From Limosilactobacillus caviae (GTDB taxonomy: Bacteria > Bacillota > Bacilli > Lactobacillales > Lactobacillaceae), in NCBI RefSeq assembly GCF_014635905.1, contig NZ_BMDS01000001.1, positions 434,001 through 498,000 on the forward strand: a DNA stretch of 64,000 bases, read 5' to 3'. Of this stretch, positions 1 to 9,058 are shown piece by piece (position 1 is the stretch's first letter; every line of letters begins with the position of its first letter). The notes under the pieces were generated by a model, which saw nothing but the letters and a program-made list of their open reading frames with translations, was not told the origin of the DNA and did not search any database. The position numbers were made by a program, and so were the translations under genes.

Positions 1-1490
1 AACTATTAGATCTTGTAAAAAAGACTGATAAAAATAAAAACTATATTGTTGTTGTTCCTAAAGATATTGATTTTGAAGACGTTGCTAAGTTGATTAATGC
101 ATATGTTGCTTCAGGTTATAAGATTACAGCTGCAATTTTAAAAAATGATGATGGTGTGTTAGTTGATAATCGATTGAATAAGCCAATCCCGATTGTTGAT
201 GAAGTTGCCATGATTGATAAAGTTCCGTTAGACATGTTGGCAGCTGTTGAGGTTGCTGGTCCGGGACAGGTTATCTCGCAGCTTTCGAATCCATATGGTA
301 TTGCTACCTTATTTGGATTAAATTCCGAAGAAACTAAAAACATTGTTCCAGTCTCACGTGCGCTTATTGGTAACCGCTCTGCTGTTGTTATTAAGACACC
401 AGCAGGGGATGTCAAGGCACGTGTAATCCCAGCAGGAAATATTATCATTAACGGTGATACGGGAAAAGAAGAAGTCGGCGTTTCAGAAGGTGCTGATGCC
501 ATTATGAAGAAGGTTTCTAGTTTCCGTCATATTAATGATATTACCGGGGAATCTGGGACTAATGTTGGTGGAATGCTTGAAAATGTTCGCCAGACAATGG
601 CTGACTTAACTGGAAAGAAGAATAGTGAAATTGCTATTCAAGATTTGCTGGCTGTAGATACACAGGTACCTGTAGAAGTTCGTGGCGGTTTGGCTGGTGA
701 GTTCTCTAATGAATCGGCAGTTGGAATTGCTGCAATGGTTAAATCTGATCACCTTCAAATGGAAGTAATTGCTAAGTTAATTGAAGATGAATTCCATACG
801 AAAGTTGAGATTGGTGGTGCTGAAGTTGAATCTGCAATTCGTGGTGCTTTAACAACGCCAGGAACAGATAAACCGATTGCAATTCTTGACTTAGGTGCCG
901 GATCAACAGATGCTTCAATTATCAATAAAGAAGACCAAACTGTAGCAATTCACTTAGCTGGTGCTGGTGACATGGTTACGATGATTATTAACTCTGAATT
1001 GGGATTAAATGACATTCACTTGGCAGAGGATATTAAGCGCTATCCATTAGCTAAAGTCGAAAACATATTCCAAATTCGGCATGAGGACGGATCAGTACAG
1101 TTCTTTGAAGATCCGCTTCCGTCGTCATTGTTTGCCCGTGTCGTTGTAATTAAACCAGATGGGTATGAACCGGTTACCGGAAATCCAAGCATTGAGAAGA
1201 TCAAGCTGGTTCGCCAAAGTGCAAAAAAGCGTGTGTTTGTAACAAATGCATTGCGAGCTCTTAGGTACGTTAGCCCAACAGGTAACATTCGTGATATTCC
1301 ATTTGTTGTAATTGTTGGTGGTTCTGCCTTAGACTTCGAGATACCACAATTAGTAACAGATGAATTAGCGCATTTTAATTTAGTTGCTGGTCGTGGAAAT
1401 GTTCGTGGAATAGAAGGACCAAGAAATGCCGTTGCGACAGGATTGATTCTCCGTTATGGCGAAGAAAGAAGGAAGCAATATGAACAATGA
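1..1490 (+). CDS. pduG: PduG, diol dehydratase reactivase large subunit (5' end missing)
   Basis: The reading frame is open from base 3, so the gene begins upstream of the window; about 495 codons of an expected 600 or so are visible. This is the large subunit of the diol/glycerol dehydratase reactivating factor, a chaperone-like ATPase that swaps damaged cobalamin out of dehydratase. The actin-like ATP-binding signature [12 protein letters not shown] lies near bases 885-920, and the C-terminal half has the family's [12 protein letters not shown] and [18 protein letters not shown] segments. It overlaps pduH by 11 bp, which suggests translational coupling with its small subunit. The internal TTG at base 90 is not a believable start because coding sequence continues upstream of it. 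Confidence 0.95.
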   Translation, partial: LLDLVKKTDKNKNYIVVVPKDIDFEDVAKLINAYVASGYKITAAILKNDDGVLVDNRLNKPIPIVDEVAMIDKVPLDMLAAVEVAGPGQVISQLSNPYGIATLFGLNSEETKNIVPVSRALIGNRSAVVIKTPAGDVKARVIPAGNIIINGDTGKEEVGVSEGADAIMKKVSSFRHINDITGESGTNVGGMLENVRQTMADLTGKKNSEIAIQDLLAVDTQVPVEVRGGLAGEFSNESAVGIAAMVKSDHLQMEVIAKLIEDEFHTKVEIGGAEVESAIRGALTTPGTDKPIAILDLGAGSTDASIINKEDQTVAIHLAGAGDMVTMIINSELGLNDIHLAEDIKRYPLAKVENIFQIRHEDGSVQFFEDPLPSSLFARVVVIKPDGYEPVTGNPSIEKIKLVRQSAKKRVFVTNALRALRYVSPTGNIRDIPFVVIVGGSALDFEIPQLVTDELAHFNLVAGRGNVRGIEGPRNAVATGLILRYGEERRKQYEQ

Positions 1491-1836
1491 TTCAGAGCGT
1501 CCTTCAATCATCGTGGGTGTTGAAAATGGAACTGCTATTCCCAAGAGTGCTACACCACTATTTAACGGGATTGAAGAAGAACAAATACCAGTAGCGGTCA
1601 GAGAAATCGATATTGATAACGTTGTAAGCCGAGCATATCAATCGGCGCTTGCATCGCGATTATCGGTTGGGATTGCTTTTGATGGTGATCGTTTTATCGT
1701 TCACTATAAAAATTTAAAAGAAGATAAACCGCTATTCGATGAAACAATTAGCGATGGTAAGCAATTACGAATTCTAGGAGCAAATGCAGCGCGATTAGTA
1801 AAGGGAATTCCCTTTAAGGAAATGGTAAACAGGTGA
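1480..1836 (+). CDS. pduH: PduH, diol dehydratase reactivase small subunit
   Basis: A 118-residue small subunit partnering PduG in the reactivase complex. It has the family's beta-fold opening [10 protein letters not shown] and the late segment [16 protein letters not shown]. An in-frame ATG exists at 1456, but the purine-rich AAGAAGGAAG lies just before the ATG at 1480, and that start gives the usual length and an 11-bp overlap with pduG. I therefore chose 1480. PduH is structurally related to the dehydratase medium subunit, and the two reactivase subunits are expected to act on the microcompartment-associated dehydratase encoded upstream of the window. Confidence 0.92.
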   Translation: MNNDSERPSIIVGVENGTAIPKSATPLFNGIEEEQIPVAVREIDIDNVVSRAYQSALASRLSVGIAFDGDRFIVHYKNLKEDKPLFDETISDGKQLRILGANAARLVKGIPFKEMVNR

Positions 1837-1843
1837 TTTAGTT

Positions 1844-2419
1844 ATGAAGTCTTTAGGCTATGTAGAATGTAATGGATTATCTGGTGCTATTGTTGCTGCT
1901 GATCGAATGCTAAAGACTGCGGATGTTGACCTTAGTAGTATTCAAAATACAAAGGGAAATGGCTGGGTTACATTACAAGTTAGCGGTGAACTATCTGCTG
2001 TAACGGTTGCTGTTGAAGCCGTTAAGGATTATTTGCCGAATGTGTATGTAACGTCAGTGGTTATTGGTCGTCCTGCTTCGGGATTAAGTTCTTTAGGAAA
2101 GACAGATTTATTAAATCAAGGTCCCAAGAAGAAAGAGCCTAATCAAAAACCGATGGAGAAAACAATAACGATTAAACCGGAGCCAGTTGAAGATAGCATT
2201 AATGAAAAAGTAGATGAACAGGTCGAAGAATCTTCAATTAAAGATGAAGAACCACTGTCATCAGATAATTCTAAAACAGTAGACGGTCCTGATAATGAGC
2301 AGGATGTAAGTTCTAATAAAAAGGTCACATGCAACATGTGCGGTGATCCAAAGTGTCCACGAAAATTAGGTGAACCACATAAAAAGTGCATTCATTACAA
2401 CGAATTAAAGAAAAAATAG
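1844..2419 (+). CDS. pduK: PduK, BMC-domain shell protein with C-terminal cysteine motif
   Basis: Residues 1-90 form a bacterial microcompartment (BMC) domain (opening LGYVECNGLSGAIVAADRML), followed by an acidic, low-complexity linker of about 70 residues rich in E, D, S and K. The C-terminal tail has the motif CNMCGDPKCPR and, further on, KKCIHY, four cysteines likely to bind a metal or iron-sulfur cluster as proposed for PduK of other bacteria. It is a minor shell protein of the Pdu microcompartment. It begins 7 bp after pduH and is followed 12 bp later by the major shell gene pduJ. Confidence 0.93.
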   Translation: MKSLGYVECNGLSGAIVAADRMLKTADVDLSSIQNTKGNGWVTLQVSGELSAVTVAVEAVKDYLPNVYVTSVVIGRPASGLSSLGKTDLLNQGPKKKEPNQKPMEKTITIKPEPVEDSINEKVDEQVEESSIKDEEPLSSDNSKTVDGPDNEQDVSSNKKVTCNMCGDPKCPRKLGEPHKKCIHYNELKKK

Positions 2420-2431
2420 GAGGAATATATT

Positions 2432-2719
2432 ATGAATAACGCTTTAGGAATGATTGAAACTAAAGGTTTAGTTGCATCAATTGAAGCAGCTGATCAAATG
2501 GTAAAGGCAGCTAATGTTACATTAACAGGTCAAGAAAAAATTGGTAGCGGATTAGTAACTGTTATGATCCGTGGTGATGTTGGTGCTGTAAAAGCCGCTG
2601 TTGATGCTGGGGTTCAAGCTGCTGAAGGCGTTGGTGAAGTTGTATCATCTTACGTAATTCCACGTCCTCACGAAGAAGTTGAAAAGATCTTACCAGTATC
2701 AGGCAGTGACGCTGAATAG
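2432..2719 (+). CDS. pduJ: PduJ, major hexameric BMC shell protein
   Basis: A 95-residue single BMC-domain protein. It opens [20 protein letters not shown] and has the alanine-rich helix [19 protein letters not shown] typical of PduA/PduJ-type shell hexamers. These tile the microcompartment facets and form the pores through which diol, aldehyde or acid may pass. A good ribosome-binding site (AGGAGG) precedes the ATG. The absence of an extension, unlike PduK, fits a facet-forming shell protein. Confidence 0.95.
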   Translation: MNNALGMIETKGLVASIEAADQMVKAANVTLTGQEKIGSGLVTVMIRGDVGAVKAAVDAGVQAAEGVGEVVSSYVIPRPHEEVEKILPVSGSDAE

Positions 2720-2741
2720 TTAAAATAAAGGAAGATTATTT

Positions 2742-3386
2742 ATGGATGAAGAACATTTAAGGACGCTTATTCGGGCGATTATTAAGGAAACCCTTAATCC
2801 TAATCTCGTTCCGATTGGTGTTTCAAATCACCATGTTCACTTAACTGAAGAAGATTTTCAAAAACTCTTCCCTGGGCAGAAAATAGAAATGCTTAAGAAG
2901 TTGCGGCAACATGCTGATTTTGCTGCAAAACAGACAGTGGATTTAATCGGACCAAAGGGAACAATCAAGAATGTTCGATTAATGGGACCATATCGTTCAC
3001 ATTCACAAGTTGAAATTGCTCGTTCTGAAAACTTTACGCTTGGAATAGATGCGCCAATTAGGATGTCAGGTGATCTTGATGGTACGCCGTCAATTAAGGT
3101 TCGATCACCATATGCTGAGATTGAAATTCAAGGTGTAATTGTTGCTAAACGACACATCCACATGAGCCTTGAAGATGCTAAACGTTTTGGTGTTAAGCTT
3201 GGCGACTCTATGCAGGTTGAAGTTGATGGCGATGGTGGACGTAAGACAATTTTTGATGACGTTGTTGCCCGTCCACGTGAAGATTTCGTTCTTGAAATGC
3301 ATATTGATACAGACGAAGCCAATGCTGCAAATGTTGGACTAGGTAACAATTCTTACGGAAAAGTCATCATTAAGAAAAAAGATTAA
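2742..3386 (+). CDS. pduL: PduL, phosphotransacylase (phosphate propanoyltransferase)
   Basis: A 214-residue PduL-type phosphotransacylase that converts propionyl-CoA or 3-hydroxypropionyl-CoA plus phosphate to the acyl phosphate and recycles CoA inside the microcompartment. Two histidine-rich metal-binding segments typical of the two-domain PduL fold are present: VSNHHVHL (residues 27-34) and AKRHIHMS (about 135-142). Residues 3-18 (EEHLRTLIRAIIKETL) form an amphipathic helix ahead of the first domain, matching the encapsulation peptide known for PduL. The product feeds PduW, encoded downstream. Confidence 0.95.
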   Translation: MDEEHLRTLIRAIIKETLNPNLVPIGVSNHHVHLTEEDFQKLFPGQKIEMLKKLRQHADFAAKQTVDLIGPKGTIKNVRLMGPYRSHSQVEIARSENFTLGIDAPIRMSGDLDGTPSIKVRSPYAEIEIQGVIVAKRHIHMSLEDAKRFGVKLGDSMQVEVDGDGGRKTIFDDVVARPREDFVLEMHIDTDEANAANVGLGNNSYGKVIIKKKD

Positions 3387-3415
3387 CTCTTTAAGGATTA
3401 CGAGGGGGTGAATAA

Positions 3416-3919
3416 ATGGATAGCCTATTACAACAGGTTATGCACCGATTAGAAGAACGAAAGCGTACTAGTACGGATGTTTCTTTTAATCAGCAGGTTG
3501 CCCCGCCTAGTGAACAAATTTTTTTGCGGAACGGAAAAGTTATTCTTAGAAATATATCAATTAGTCTAGTAAAGGATTTGTATTCAATGGAAAAAACTAA
3601 TGCTTGGGTTAACTGGGTGTTAGAAGGAATTAGCTATGATGTTAAATTTTATTTTTTGATTAACGAACAAATGGTTAATTTTATTCCACGAATGATGATT
3701 TTAGACTGGCCAATCCTCTTTGTTGTTGATAATGAATCGCCAGTGATTGCCAGTCATAATCGAATTATTACAAGAGGAGAAATAGCTGCTAAACCAGATA
3801 AATCAATTCTTGTCAGATATCAAAAGCAGTTTATTACTGATGAAGCGATTGATATTTGTAACTATAAAAAAATAAAAATTAAGATTAGGACTGAAGAAAA
3901 TTGTATATGGCGAGAGTAG
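3416..3919 (+). CDS. pduM: PduM, microcompartment structural protein
   Basis: A 167-residue protein placed as pduM is in enterobacteria, between pduL and pduN, and of matching length. PduM is needed for normal microcompartments in Salmonella, but its molecular role is not settled. The N-terminus SLLQQVMHRLEERKR is amphipathic and may also bind the shell interior. No enzymatic motif is visible. Its last 19 bases overlap the pduN reading frame when pduN starts at 3901. The name rests on position, length and N-terminal form rather than a strong motif. Confidence 0.8.
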   Translation: MDSLLQQVMHRLEERKRTSTDVSFNQQVAPPSEQIFLRNGKVILRNISISLVKDLYSMEKTNAWVNWVLEGISYDVKFYFLINEQMVNFIPRMMILDWPILFVVDNESPVIASHNRIITRGEIAAKPDKSILVRYQKQFITDEAIDICNYKKIKIKIRTEENCIWRE

Positions 3920-4179
3920 TAGGTAGTGTTGTTGCAACCCAAAAGGATCCATCTCTAGTTGGGAAAAAGCTAATGATTGTCCAGCAGATTAATTCTGACC
4001 AGCAACCGGTGAGATTTGAACAGGTCGCAGCCGATACGGTAAATGCTGGGATTGGTGACAATGTATTAATCGTAAGAGGCGCTGGTGCAAGACGTGCTGA
4101 TAGAGAACGTGATGAGGACCAACCTAGGGATGTTAATGATTGTACTATTGTAGGAATAATTGACCGTTTTGATAAGTAG
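3901..4179 (+). CDS. pduN: PduN, EutN/CcmL-type pentameric BMC vertex protein
   Basis: A 92-residue EutN/CcmL family protein that forms pentamers capping microcompartment vertices. It has the conserved ARVVGSVVATQKDPSLVGKK opening and the GIGDNVLIVRGAGARRAD core. Two starts are possible: TTG at 3901 (MYMARVVG) or ATG at 3907. The Salmonella protein begins MHLARV as I recall it, so the TTG start aligns residue for residue, and AGGA lies 10 bases upstream of it. I chose TTG, which makes the gene overlap pduM by 19 bp. Confidence 0.92.
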   Translation: MYMARVVGSVVATQKDPSLVGKKLMIVQQINSDQQPVRFEQVAADTVNAGIGDNVLIVRGAGARRADRERDEDQPRDVNDCTIVGIIDRFDK

Positions 4180-4199
4180 TACACATTGGAGGAATTAAA

Positions 4200-4787
4200 A
4201 TGGCTATTTACACAAAAGGTGGTGACAAAGGAGAAACAAGCTTATTTGATGGTACAAGGGTGCCTAAAGACTCTTTGCGAGTTGAAACTTACGGAACTTT
4301 TGATGAATTAAATGCCAATATCAGTTTGGCAGATAAATTTTGTGAGAGTAAACGTAATAAAAAACTTCTGCAAGAAGTCGAATATAAGATGTTTTTTCTT
4401 CAAGGTGAGATAGCTACCGAAAAAAGGCAATATTTTACAGATAAAAGTAAAATTATTACCGATGAAGATACTCGTCGATTAGAAAAAATAATCGATGAAT
4501 ATACAGCTAAGTTGCCGCCAGTTCATAGCTTTATCTTACCGGGGTCAAGTACTGCTGGTGCACAACTCCATGTTTGTCGGACGATTTGTCGACGAGCCGA
4601 AAGATTATTTGTCAGATTATCAAAAGATGTTAAGTTTCGTCCAGAGTTAGAGCGATACGTAAACCGATTATCTGATTTCCTGTATATCGTGGCTCGTGAT
4701 GAGGACTACGAGGATTTATTAAATACAGTTACTGATAATGTGATTAAAATCTATCAACGTTATCAGGAAGAAAAGGACGTGCGTTAA
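4200..4787 (+). CDS. pduO: PduO, ATP:cob(I)alamin adenosyltransferase (catalytic domain only)
   Basis: A 195-residue PduO-type corrinoid adenosyltransferase that moves the 5'-deoxyadenosyl group from ATP to cob(I)alamin, giving the coenzyme for diol dehydratase. It has the N-terminal ATP motif YTKGGDKGETSLFDG, the FDELNANIS segment with the conserved Asp, and the RTICRRAER motif. In Salmonella PduO this domain is fused to a C-terminal GlcG-like domain; here that part is a separate gene 2 bp downstream. A second, diverged adenosyltransferase is encoded at 13505-14071. This copy has no N-terminal targeting helix. Confidence 0.94.
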   Translation: MAIYTKGGDKGETSLFDGTRVPKDSLRVETYGTFDELNANISLADKFCESKRNKKLLQEVEYKMFFLQGEIATEKRQYFTDKSKIITDEDTRRLEKIIDEYTAKLPPVHSFILPGSSTAGAQLHVCRTICRRAERLFVRLSKDVKFRPELERYVNRLSDFLYIVARDEDYEDLLNTVTDNVIKIYQRYQEEKDVR

Positions 4788-4789
4788 GA

Positions 4790-5263
4790 ATGAATGAAGA
4801 ACAAATTAGTAAGATTGTTGAAAGCGTAATCAATAGCAATAATTCTAAGAACTTATTTGATCGTCATAAAATGGAAAAGGTAATTGATGCAGCTGTTGCC
4901 CGTGCTAATGAGCTTGGCGTAGGCGTAACAATTGCAATTATGAAGGCTGATCAAGTACTTCAAATGAGTTACCATATGCCAAATGCTAACTTAGTAAGTT
5001 GTACGCTTGCTCCTAAAAAGGCATGGTCTGCACTTGCAATGAAGGAACCAACAAAAGATATCAGTAAAGATATCCAACCTGGTGCCGGATTGTACCAAAT
5101 GGAAACAATGCTTGATGGTCGCTTAGCATCATTTGCTGGTGGTATTCCATTGAAGATTAATGATGAAATTATTGGTTCAATTGGTGTTAGCGGTGGATTG
5201 GTTGAAGAAGATCAATCAATTTGTGAAGCTGCTGTTGCAGAATTCTTGAAGGAGAGTAAATAG
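4790..5263 (+). CDS. PduO C-terminal-domain homologue (GlcG/HbpS family) with encapsulation-peptide-like N-terminus
   Basis: A 157-residue GlcG/HbpS (DUF336) family protein equivalent to the C-terminal half of enterobacterial PduO. The domain runs from about residue 22 to the end, with ANELGVGVTIAIMKAD, AWSALAMKEPT and the glycine-rich FAGGIPLKINDEIIGSIGVS. Residues 1-16 (MNEEQISKIVESVINS) form a short amphipathic helix followed by an N/S-rich linker, the form of a microcompartment encapsulation peptide. It lies 2 bp after pduO and 2 bp before pduP. GlcG/HbpS domains bind heme or corrinoid in some proteins; here the ligand is unknown, and a role in holding or passing corrinoid is inference. 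Confidence 0.85.
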   Translation: MNEEQISKIVESVINSNNSKNLFDRHKMEKVIDAAVARANELGVGVTIAIMKADQVLQMSYHMPNANLVSCTLAPKKAWSALAMKEPTKDISKDIQPGAGLYQMETMLDGRLASFAGGIPLKINDEIIGSIGVSGGLVEEDQSICEAAVAEFLKESK

Positions 5264-5265
5264 AT

Positions 5266-6693
5266 ATGCAGATCAATGATATTGAAAGTGCTGTTCGCAA
5301 GATCCTAGCGGAAGAATTAGATAATGCTAGTTCTAACAGTACAGCAGTTACCAACGATGATGGACATCGTGGTATTTTTACCAATGTTAATGATGCAATT
5401 GCTGCTGCTAAAGCTGCTCAAGAAGTATACCGTGACAAGCCAATTGCGGTTCGGCAACAAGTAATTGATGCTATCAAGGAAGGTTTCCGTCCATATATTG
5501 AAAAGATGGCAAAGGACATCAAAGAAGAAACTGGAATGGGAACGGTAGAAGCAAAGATTGCTAAATTGCATAATGCTTTATACAACACTCCAGGCCCAGA
5601 AATCCTTGAACCAGTCACTGAAAACGGCGATGGCGGAATGGTTATGTATGAACGGTTACCATACGGTGTTATTGGTGCTGTTGGTCCAAGTACAAATCCT
5701 TCTGAAACAGTTATTGCAAATGCAATTATGATGCTTGCTGGTGGAAATACGCTATACTTTGGTGCTCACCCTGGTGCTAAGAACATAACTCGTTGGACGA
5801 TTGAAAAGATGAACGACTTCATTGCTGATGCAACCGGTCTTCACAATTTAGTTGTAAGTATCGAAACACCAACAATTGAATCCGTTCAACAGATGATGCA
5901 GCATCCAGATATTGCTATGCTTGCCGTAACCGGTGGACCTGCTGTTGTTCACCAAGCAATGACTAGTGGTAAGAAGGCTGTTGGTGCTGGCCCAGGTAAT
6001 CCTCCAGCAATGGTTGATGCTACAGCTGATATCGACCTAGCTGCGCATAATATTATTACTTCAGCTTCATTTGATAATGATATTTTATGTACTGCTGAAA
6101 AGGAAGTTGTTGCAGAAAGCAGCATTAAGGATGAATTAATCCGGAAGATGCAAGATGAAGGTGCTTTTGTTGTTAACCGTGAGCAGGCTGATAAACTTGC
6201 TGATATGTGCATTCAAGATAATGGTGCTCCTGATCGGAAGTTTGTTGGTAAGGATGCAACCTACATCTTAGACCAAGCTAATATTCCATACACTGGTCAT
6301 CCGGTAGAAATTATCTGTGAATTACCAAAGGAACATCCATTAGTAATGACAGAAATGTTAATGCCAATCTTACCGGTTGTTTCTTGCCCAACGTTTGATG
6401 ACGTCTTAAATACCGCTGTTGAAGTAGAGCAAGGCAACCACCATACTGCAACTATTCATTCTAATAATTTGAAGCATATTAATAATGCTGCTCACCGGAT
6501 GCAATGTTCAATCTTTGTTGTTAATGGTCCATCCTATGTTGGAACAGGTGTTGCTGATAATGGTGCTCACTCAGGTGCTTCAGCATTAACAATTGCTACG
6601 CCAACTGGTGAAGGAACATGTACTGCAAGAACCTTTACTCGCCGTGTTCGTTTGAATTCGCCACAAGGGTTCTCAGTCCGTAATTGGTACTAA
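5266..6693 (+). CDS. pduP: PduP, CoA-acylating propionaldehyde dehydrogenase
   Basis: A 475-residue aldehyde dehydrogenase that oxidises propionaldehyde (or 3-hydroxypropionaldehyde, reuterin) with NAD+ and CoA to the acyl-CoA inside the microcompartment. Residues 1-18 (MQINDIESAVRKILAEEL) are the typical N-terminal encapsulation helix, followed by an S/N/T-rich linker. The catalytic cysteine is Cys275 in DNDILCTAEKE, and the GPGNPPAMVD segment is characteristic of acylating enzymes. NADH made here is reoxidised by PduQ, encoded immediately downstream. Confidence 0.96.
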   Translation: MQINDIESAVRKILAEELDNASSNSTAVTNDDGHRGIFTNVNDAIAAAKAAQEVYRDKPIAVRQQVIDAIKEGFRPYIEKMAKDIKEETGMGTVEAKIAKLHNALYNTPGPEILEPVTENGDGGMVMYERLPYGVIGAVGPSTNPSETVIANAIMMLAGGNTLYFGAHPGAKNITRWTIEKMNDFIADATGLHNLVVSIETPTIESVQQMMQHPDIAMLAVTGGPAVVHQAMTSGKKAVGAGPGNPPAMVDATADIDLAAHNIITSASFDNDILCTAEKEVVAESSIKDELIRKMQDEGAFVVNREQADKLADMCIQDNGAPDRKFVGKDATYILDQANIPYTGHPVEIICELPKEHPLVMTEMLMPILPVVSCPTFDDVLNTAVEVEQGNHHTATIHSNNLKHINNAAHRMQCSIFVVNGPSYVGTGVADNGAHSGASALTIATPTGEGTCTARTFTRRVRLNSPQGFSVRNWY

Positions 6694-6710
6694 TGGGAGG
6701 CATAATGCCG

Positions 6711-7832
6711 ATGGAAAAATTTAGTATGCCAACCCGTATTTATTCGGGAACAGATAGTTTGAAGGAGTTAGAAACCCTTCAAAATGAACGAATTTTATTA
6801 GTTTGTGATTCATTCTTGCCAGGTAGTGACACATTAAAGGAAATTGAAAGTCATATTAATGATAGTAATAAATGCGAGATTTTCTCTGATGTTGTCCCAG
6901 ATCCACCACTGGATAAGATTATGGAAGGGGTTCAACAATTCTTAAAGCTGAAACCAACAATTGTAATTGGTATCGGTGGTGGTTCTGCAATGGACACCGG
7001 TAAAGGAATTCGCTTCTTTGGTGAAAAACTTGGTAAGTGCAAGATTAATGAGTATATTGCAATTCCAACAACAAGTGGAACTGGTTCAGAAGTTACAAAT
7101 ACCGCTGTTATTTCTGATACTAAAGAACATCGTAAGATTCCAATTCTTGAAGACTATTTAACACCAGACTGTGCTTTGCTTGATCCTAAATTGGTTATGA
7201 CTGCACCAAAGAGTGTTACTGCTTATTCTGGAATGGATGTTTTAACTCATGCCCTTGAATCATTAGTTGCTAAGGACGCTAATTTATTTACCGTTGCATT
7301 ATCAGAAGAAGCAATTGATGCGGTAACTAAATGTCTTGTTGAATGTTACCGTCATGGTGACAATGTTGACGCACGTAAGATTGTTCATGAAGCGTCTAAT
7401 ATTGCGGGAACAGCCTTTAATATTGCTGGACTTGGTATTTGTCATTCAATTGCCCACCAATTAGGTGCTAACTTCCACGTTCCTCATGGTTTAGCAAACA
7501 CAATGTTATTACCATATGTTGTTGCATATAATGCTGAACACTGTGAGGAGGCTCTGCACAAGTTTGCAGTTGCTGCTAAGAAAGCCGGAATTGCTGCACC
7601 TGGGGTTGGTGACCGTTTGGCTGTTAAGCGGCTGATTGCAAAGATTCGTGAAATGGCACGGCAAATGAATTGTCCAATGACCCTCCAAGCATTTGGAGTT
7701 GATCACGCAAAAGCAGAAGCAGCTGCCGATACAGTTGTTGCTAACGCGAAGAAGGACGCAACATTCCCAGGCAATCCGGTTGTTCCTTCAGATGATGATC
7801 TGAAGATGATTTACGAAGCAATAATTCGTTAA
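6711..7832 (+). CDS. pduQ: PduQ, iron-dependent 1-propanol/1,3-propanediol dehydrogenase
   Basis: A 373-residue group III (iron-containing) alcohol dehydrogenase that reduces propionaldehyde or 3-hydroxypropionaldehyde and regenerates NAD+ for PduP. It has the NAD-binding GIGGGSAMDTGKG and the metal-binding histidines in GICHSIAHQLG and HVPHGLANT. In-frame starts exist at 6684, 6705 and 6711. GGGAGG at 6695-6700 is too close to 6705, and the chain from 6711 (MEKFSMPTRIYSG) aligns with the Salmonella start as I recall it, so 6711 was chosen. Confidence 0.93.
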   Translation: MEKFSMPTRIYSGTDSLKELETLQNERILLVCDSFLPGSDTLKEIESHINDSNKCEIFSDVVPDPPLDKIMEGVQQFLKLKPTIVIGIGGGSAMDTGKGIRFFGEKLGKCKINEYIAIPTTSGTGSEVTNTAVISDTKEHRKIPILEDYLTPDCALLDPKLVMTAPKSVTAYSGMDVLTHALESLVAKDANLFTVALSEEAIDAVTKCLVECYRHGDNVDARKIVHEASNIAGTAFNIAGLGICHSIAHQLGANFHVPHGLANTMLLPYVVAYNAEHCEEALHKFAVAAKKAGIAAPGVGDRLAVKRLIAKIREMARQMNCPMTLQAFGVDHAKAEAAADTVVANAKKDATFPGNPVVPSDDDLKMIYEAIIR

Positions 7833-7855
7833 CTTAGTTTATTTGGAGTGATTAG

Positions 7856-9043
7856 ATGTCTAAAAAAATACTTGCAATTAATTCTGGTAGTTCATCAATC
7901 AAATTTAAACTTTATTTGATGCCAGAAGAAAAATTATTAATTAGCGGCTCTGCAGAAAATCTCGGTTCTTCAACAAGTCAGCTTTCATACAAAACTGAAA
8001 AAACTGGAGAAACTAGACAACTACCATTAAAGAATCATTCAGAAGCAATTGATCATATAATTGATGTTCTGATGTCAAGCGGGGTTGTCAAGGATAAGTC
8101 TGAAATTTACGGTGTCGGTCACCGTATCTCTCATGGTGGGAGCTACTATACGCATGCAGTAGCGGTCACTCCAGAAGTAGAAAAACGAATTGATGAATTA
8201 AAGGTATTATCTCCTCTCCATAATCCAAATGGTTTAGCGGGAATAAAGGCTTTTGAGAAATTCCTTCCAGATGCCAAAGAAGTTGTTACTTTCGATAATT
8301 CGTTCCATCATACGATTCCTAAGAAGGCTTATATGTATGCTTTGCCATATGAGTTTTATGAAAAATATCAAATTCGTCGTTATGGGTTCCATGCTCCTTC
8401 CCACCAATATGTTTCTGAAAAGGCACGGGAATTATTTGGAAAAGAAAAGACGCGCCGCATGATTACATGCCATTTGGGTAATGGATCGAGCGTTTCAGCA
8501 ATTTTAGACGGGAAGTCAGTTAACTCATCAATGGGCTTTACACCTTTAGCAGGGGTTGTAATGGGAACCCGTTGTGGGGATATTGATCCAGAAATAATTC
8601 CATTTTTAGAAGAAGAACTTAACATTGATTCTCACGAAATGCGCCGAATTATGAATGAAGATTCCGGTTTAAAGGGATTATCAGGAATTTCTAATGATGA
8701 ACGGGAAATTGAAAGTGCGGCTAAAAATGGTAATGAACGTGCTCAGTTAGCATTAGATGTATTTGTTCACTCGATTCAGCAATATATCGGTGCTTATACA
8801 ACTGACCTTGACGGATTAGACACCTTAGTATTTACTGCGGGAATTGGCGAACATGCTGCTTATATTCGTAGTCAAATTTGTAAAAACCTTGATTATCTTG
8901 GGGTTAAGATTGATGAAGAAAAAAATAAGCAGAATGCGCTTAGTATTGAAGCACCGGATAGTAAAGTTAAGGTTGCAGTTATTCCGACAAACGAAGAGAT
9001 CATTATTGCTCGTGATGTAATGAATGTAACTCAGCAACAGTAG
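7856..9043 (+). CDS. pduW: PduW, propionate/acetate kinase
   Basis: A 395-residue acetokinase-family enzyme that makes ATP from propionyl or acetyl phosphate (product of PduL) and ADP. It has the family opening KKILAINSGSSSIKFKLY, the VGHRISHGG segment, the CHLGNGSSVSAI phosphate-binding loop and FTAGIGEHAAYIR. No targeting helix precedes the domain, which agrees with PduW acting in the cytosol. The length is as expected. The gene sits between pduQ and pduU in the same operon and is probably co-transcribed with both. Confidence 0.95.
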   Translation: MSKKILAINSGSSSIKFKLYLMPEEKLLISGSAENLGSSTSQLSYKTEKTGETRQLPLKNHSEAIDHIIDVLMSSGVVKDKSEIYGVGHRISHGGSYYTHAVAVTPEVEKRIDELKVLSPLHNPNGLAGIKAFEKFLPDAKEVVTFDNSFHHTIPKKAYMYALPYEFYEKYQIRRYGFHAPSHQYVSEKARELFGKEKTRRMITCHLGNGSSVSAILDGKSVNSSMGFTPLAGVVMGTRCGDIDPEIIPFLEEELNIDSHEMRRIMNEDSGLKGLSGISNDEREIESAAKNGNERAQLALDVFVHSIQQYIGAYTTDLDGLDTLVFTAGIGEHAAYIRSQICKNLDYLGVKIDEEKNKQNALSIEAPDSKVKVAVIPTNEEIIIARDVMNVTQQQ

Positions 9044-9058
9044 GATAGGGATGGTGTT

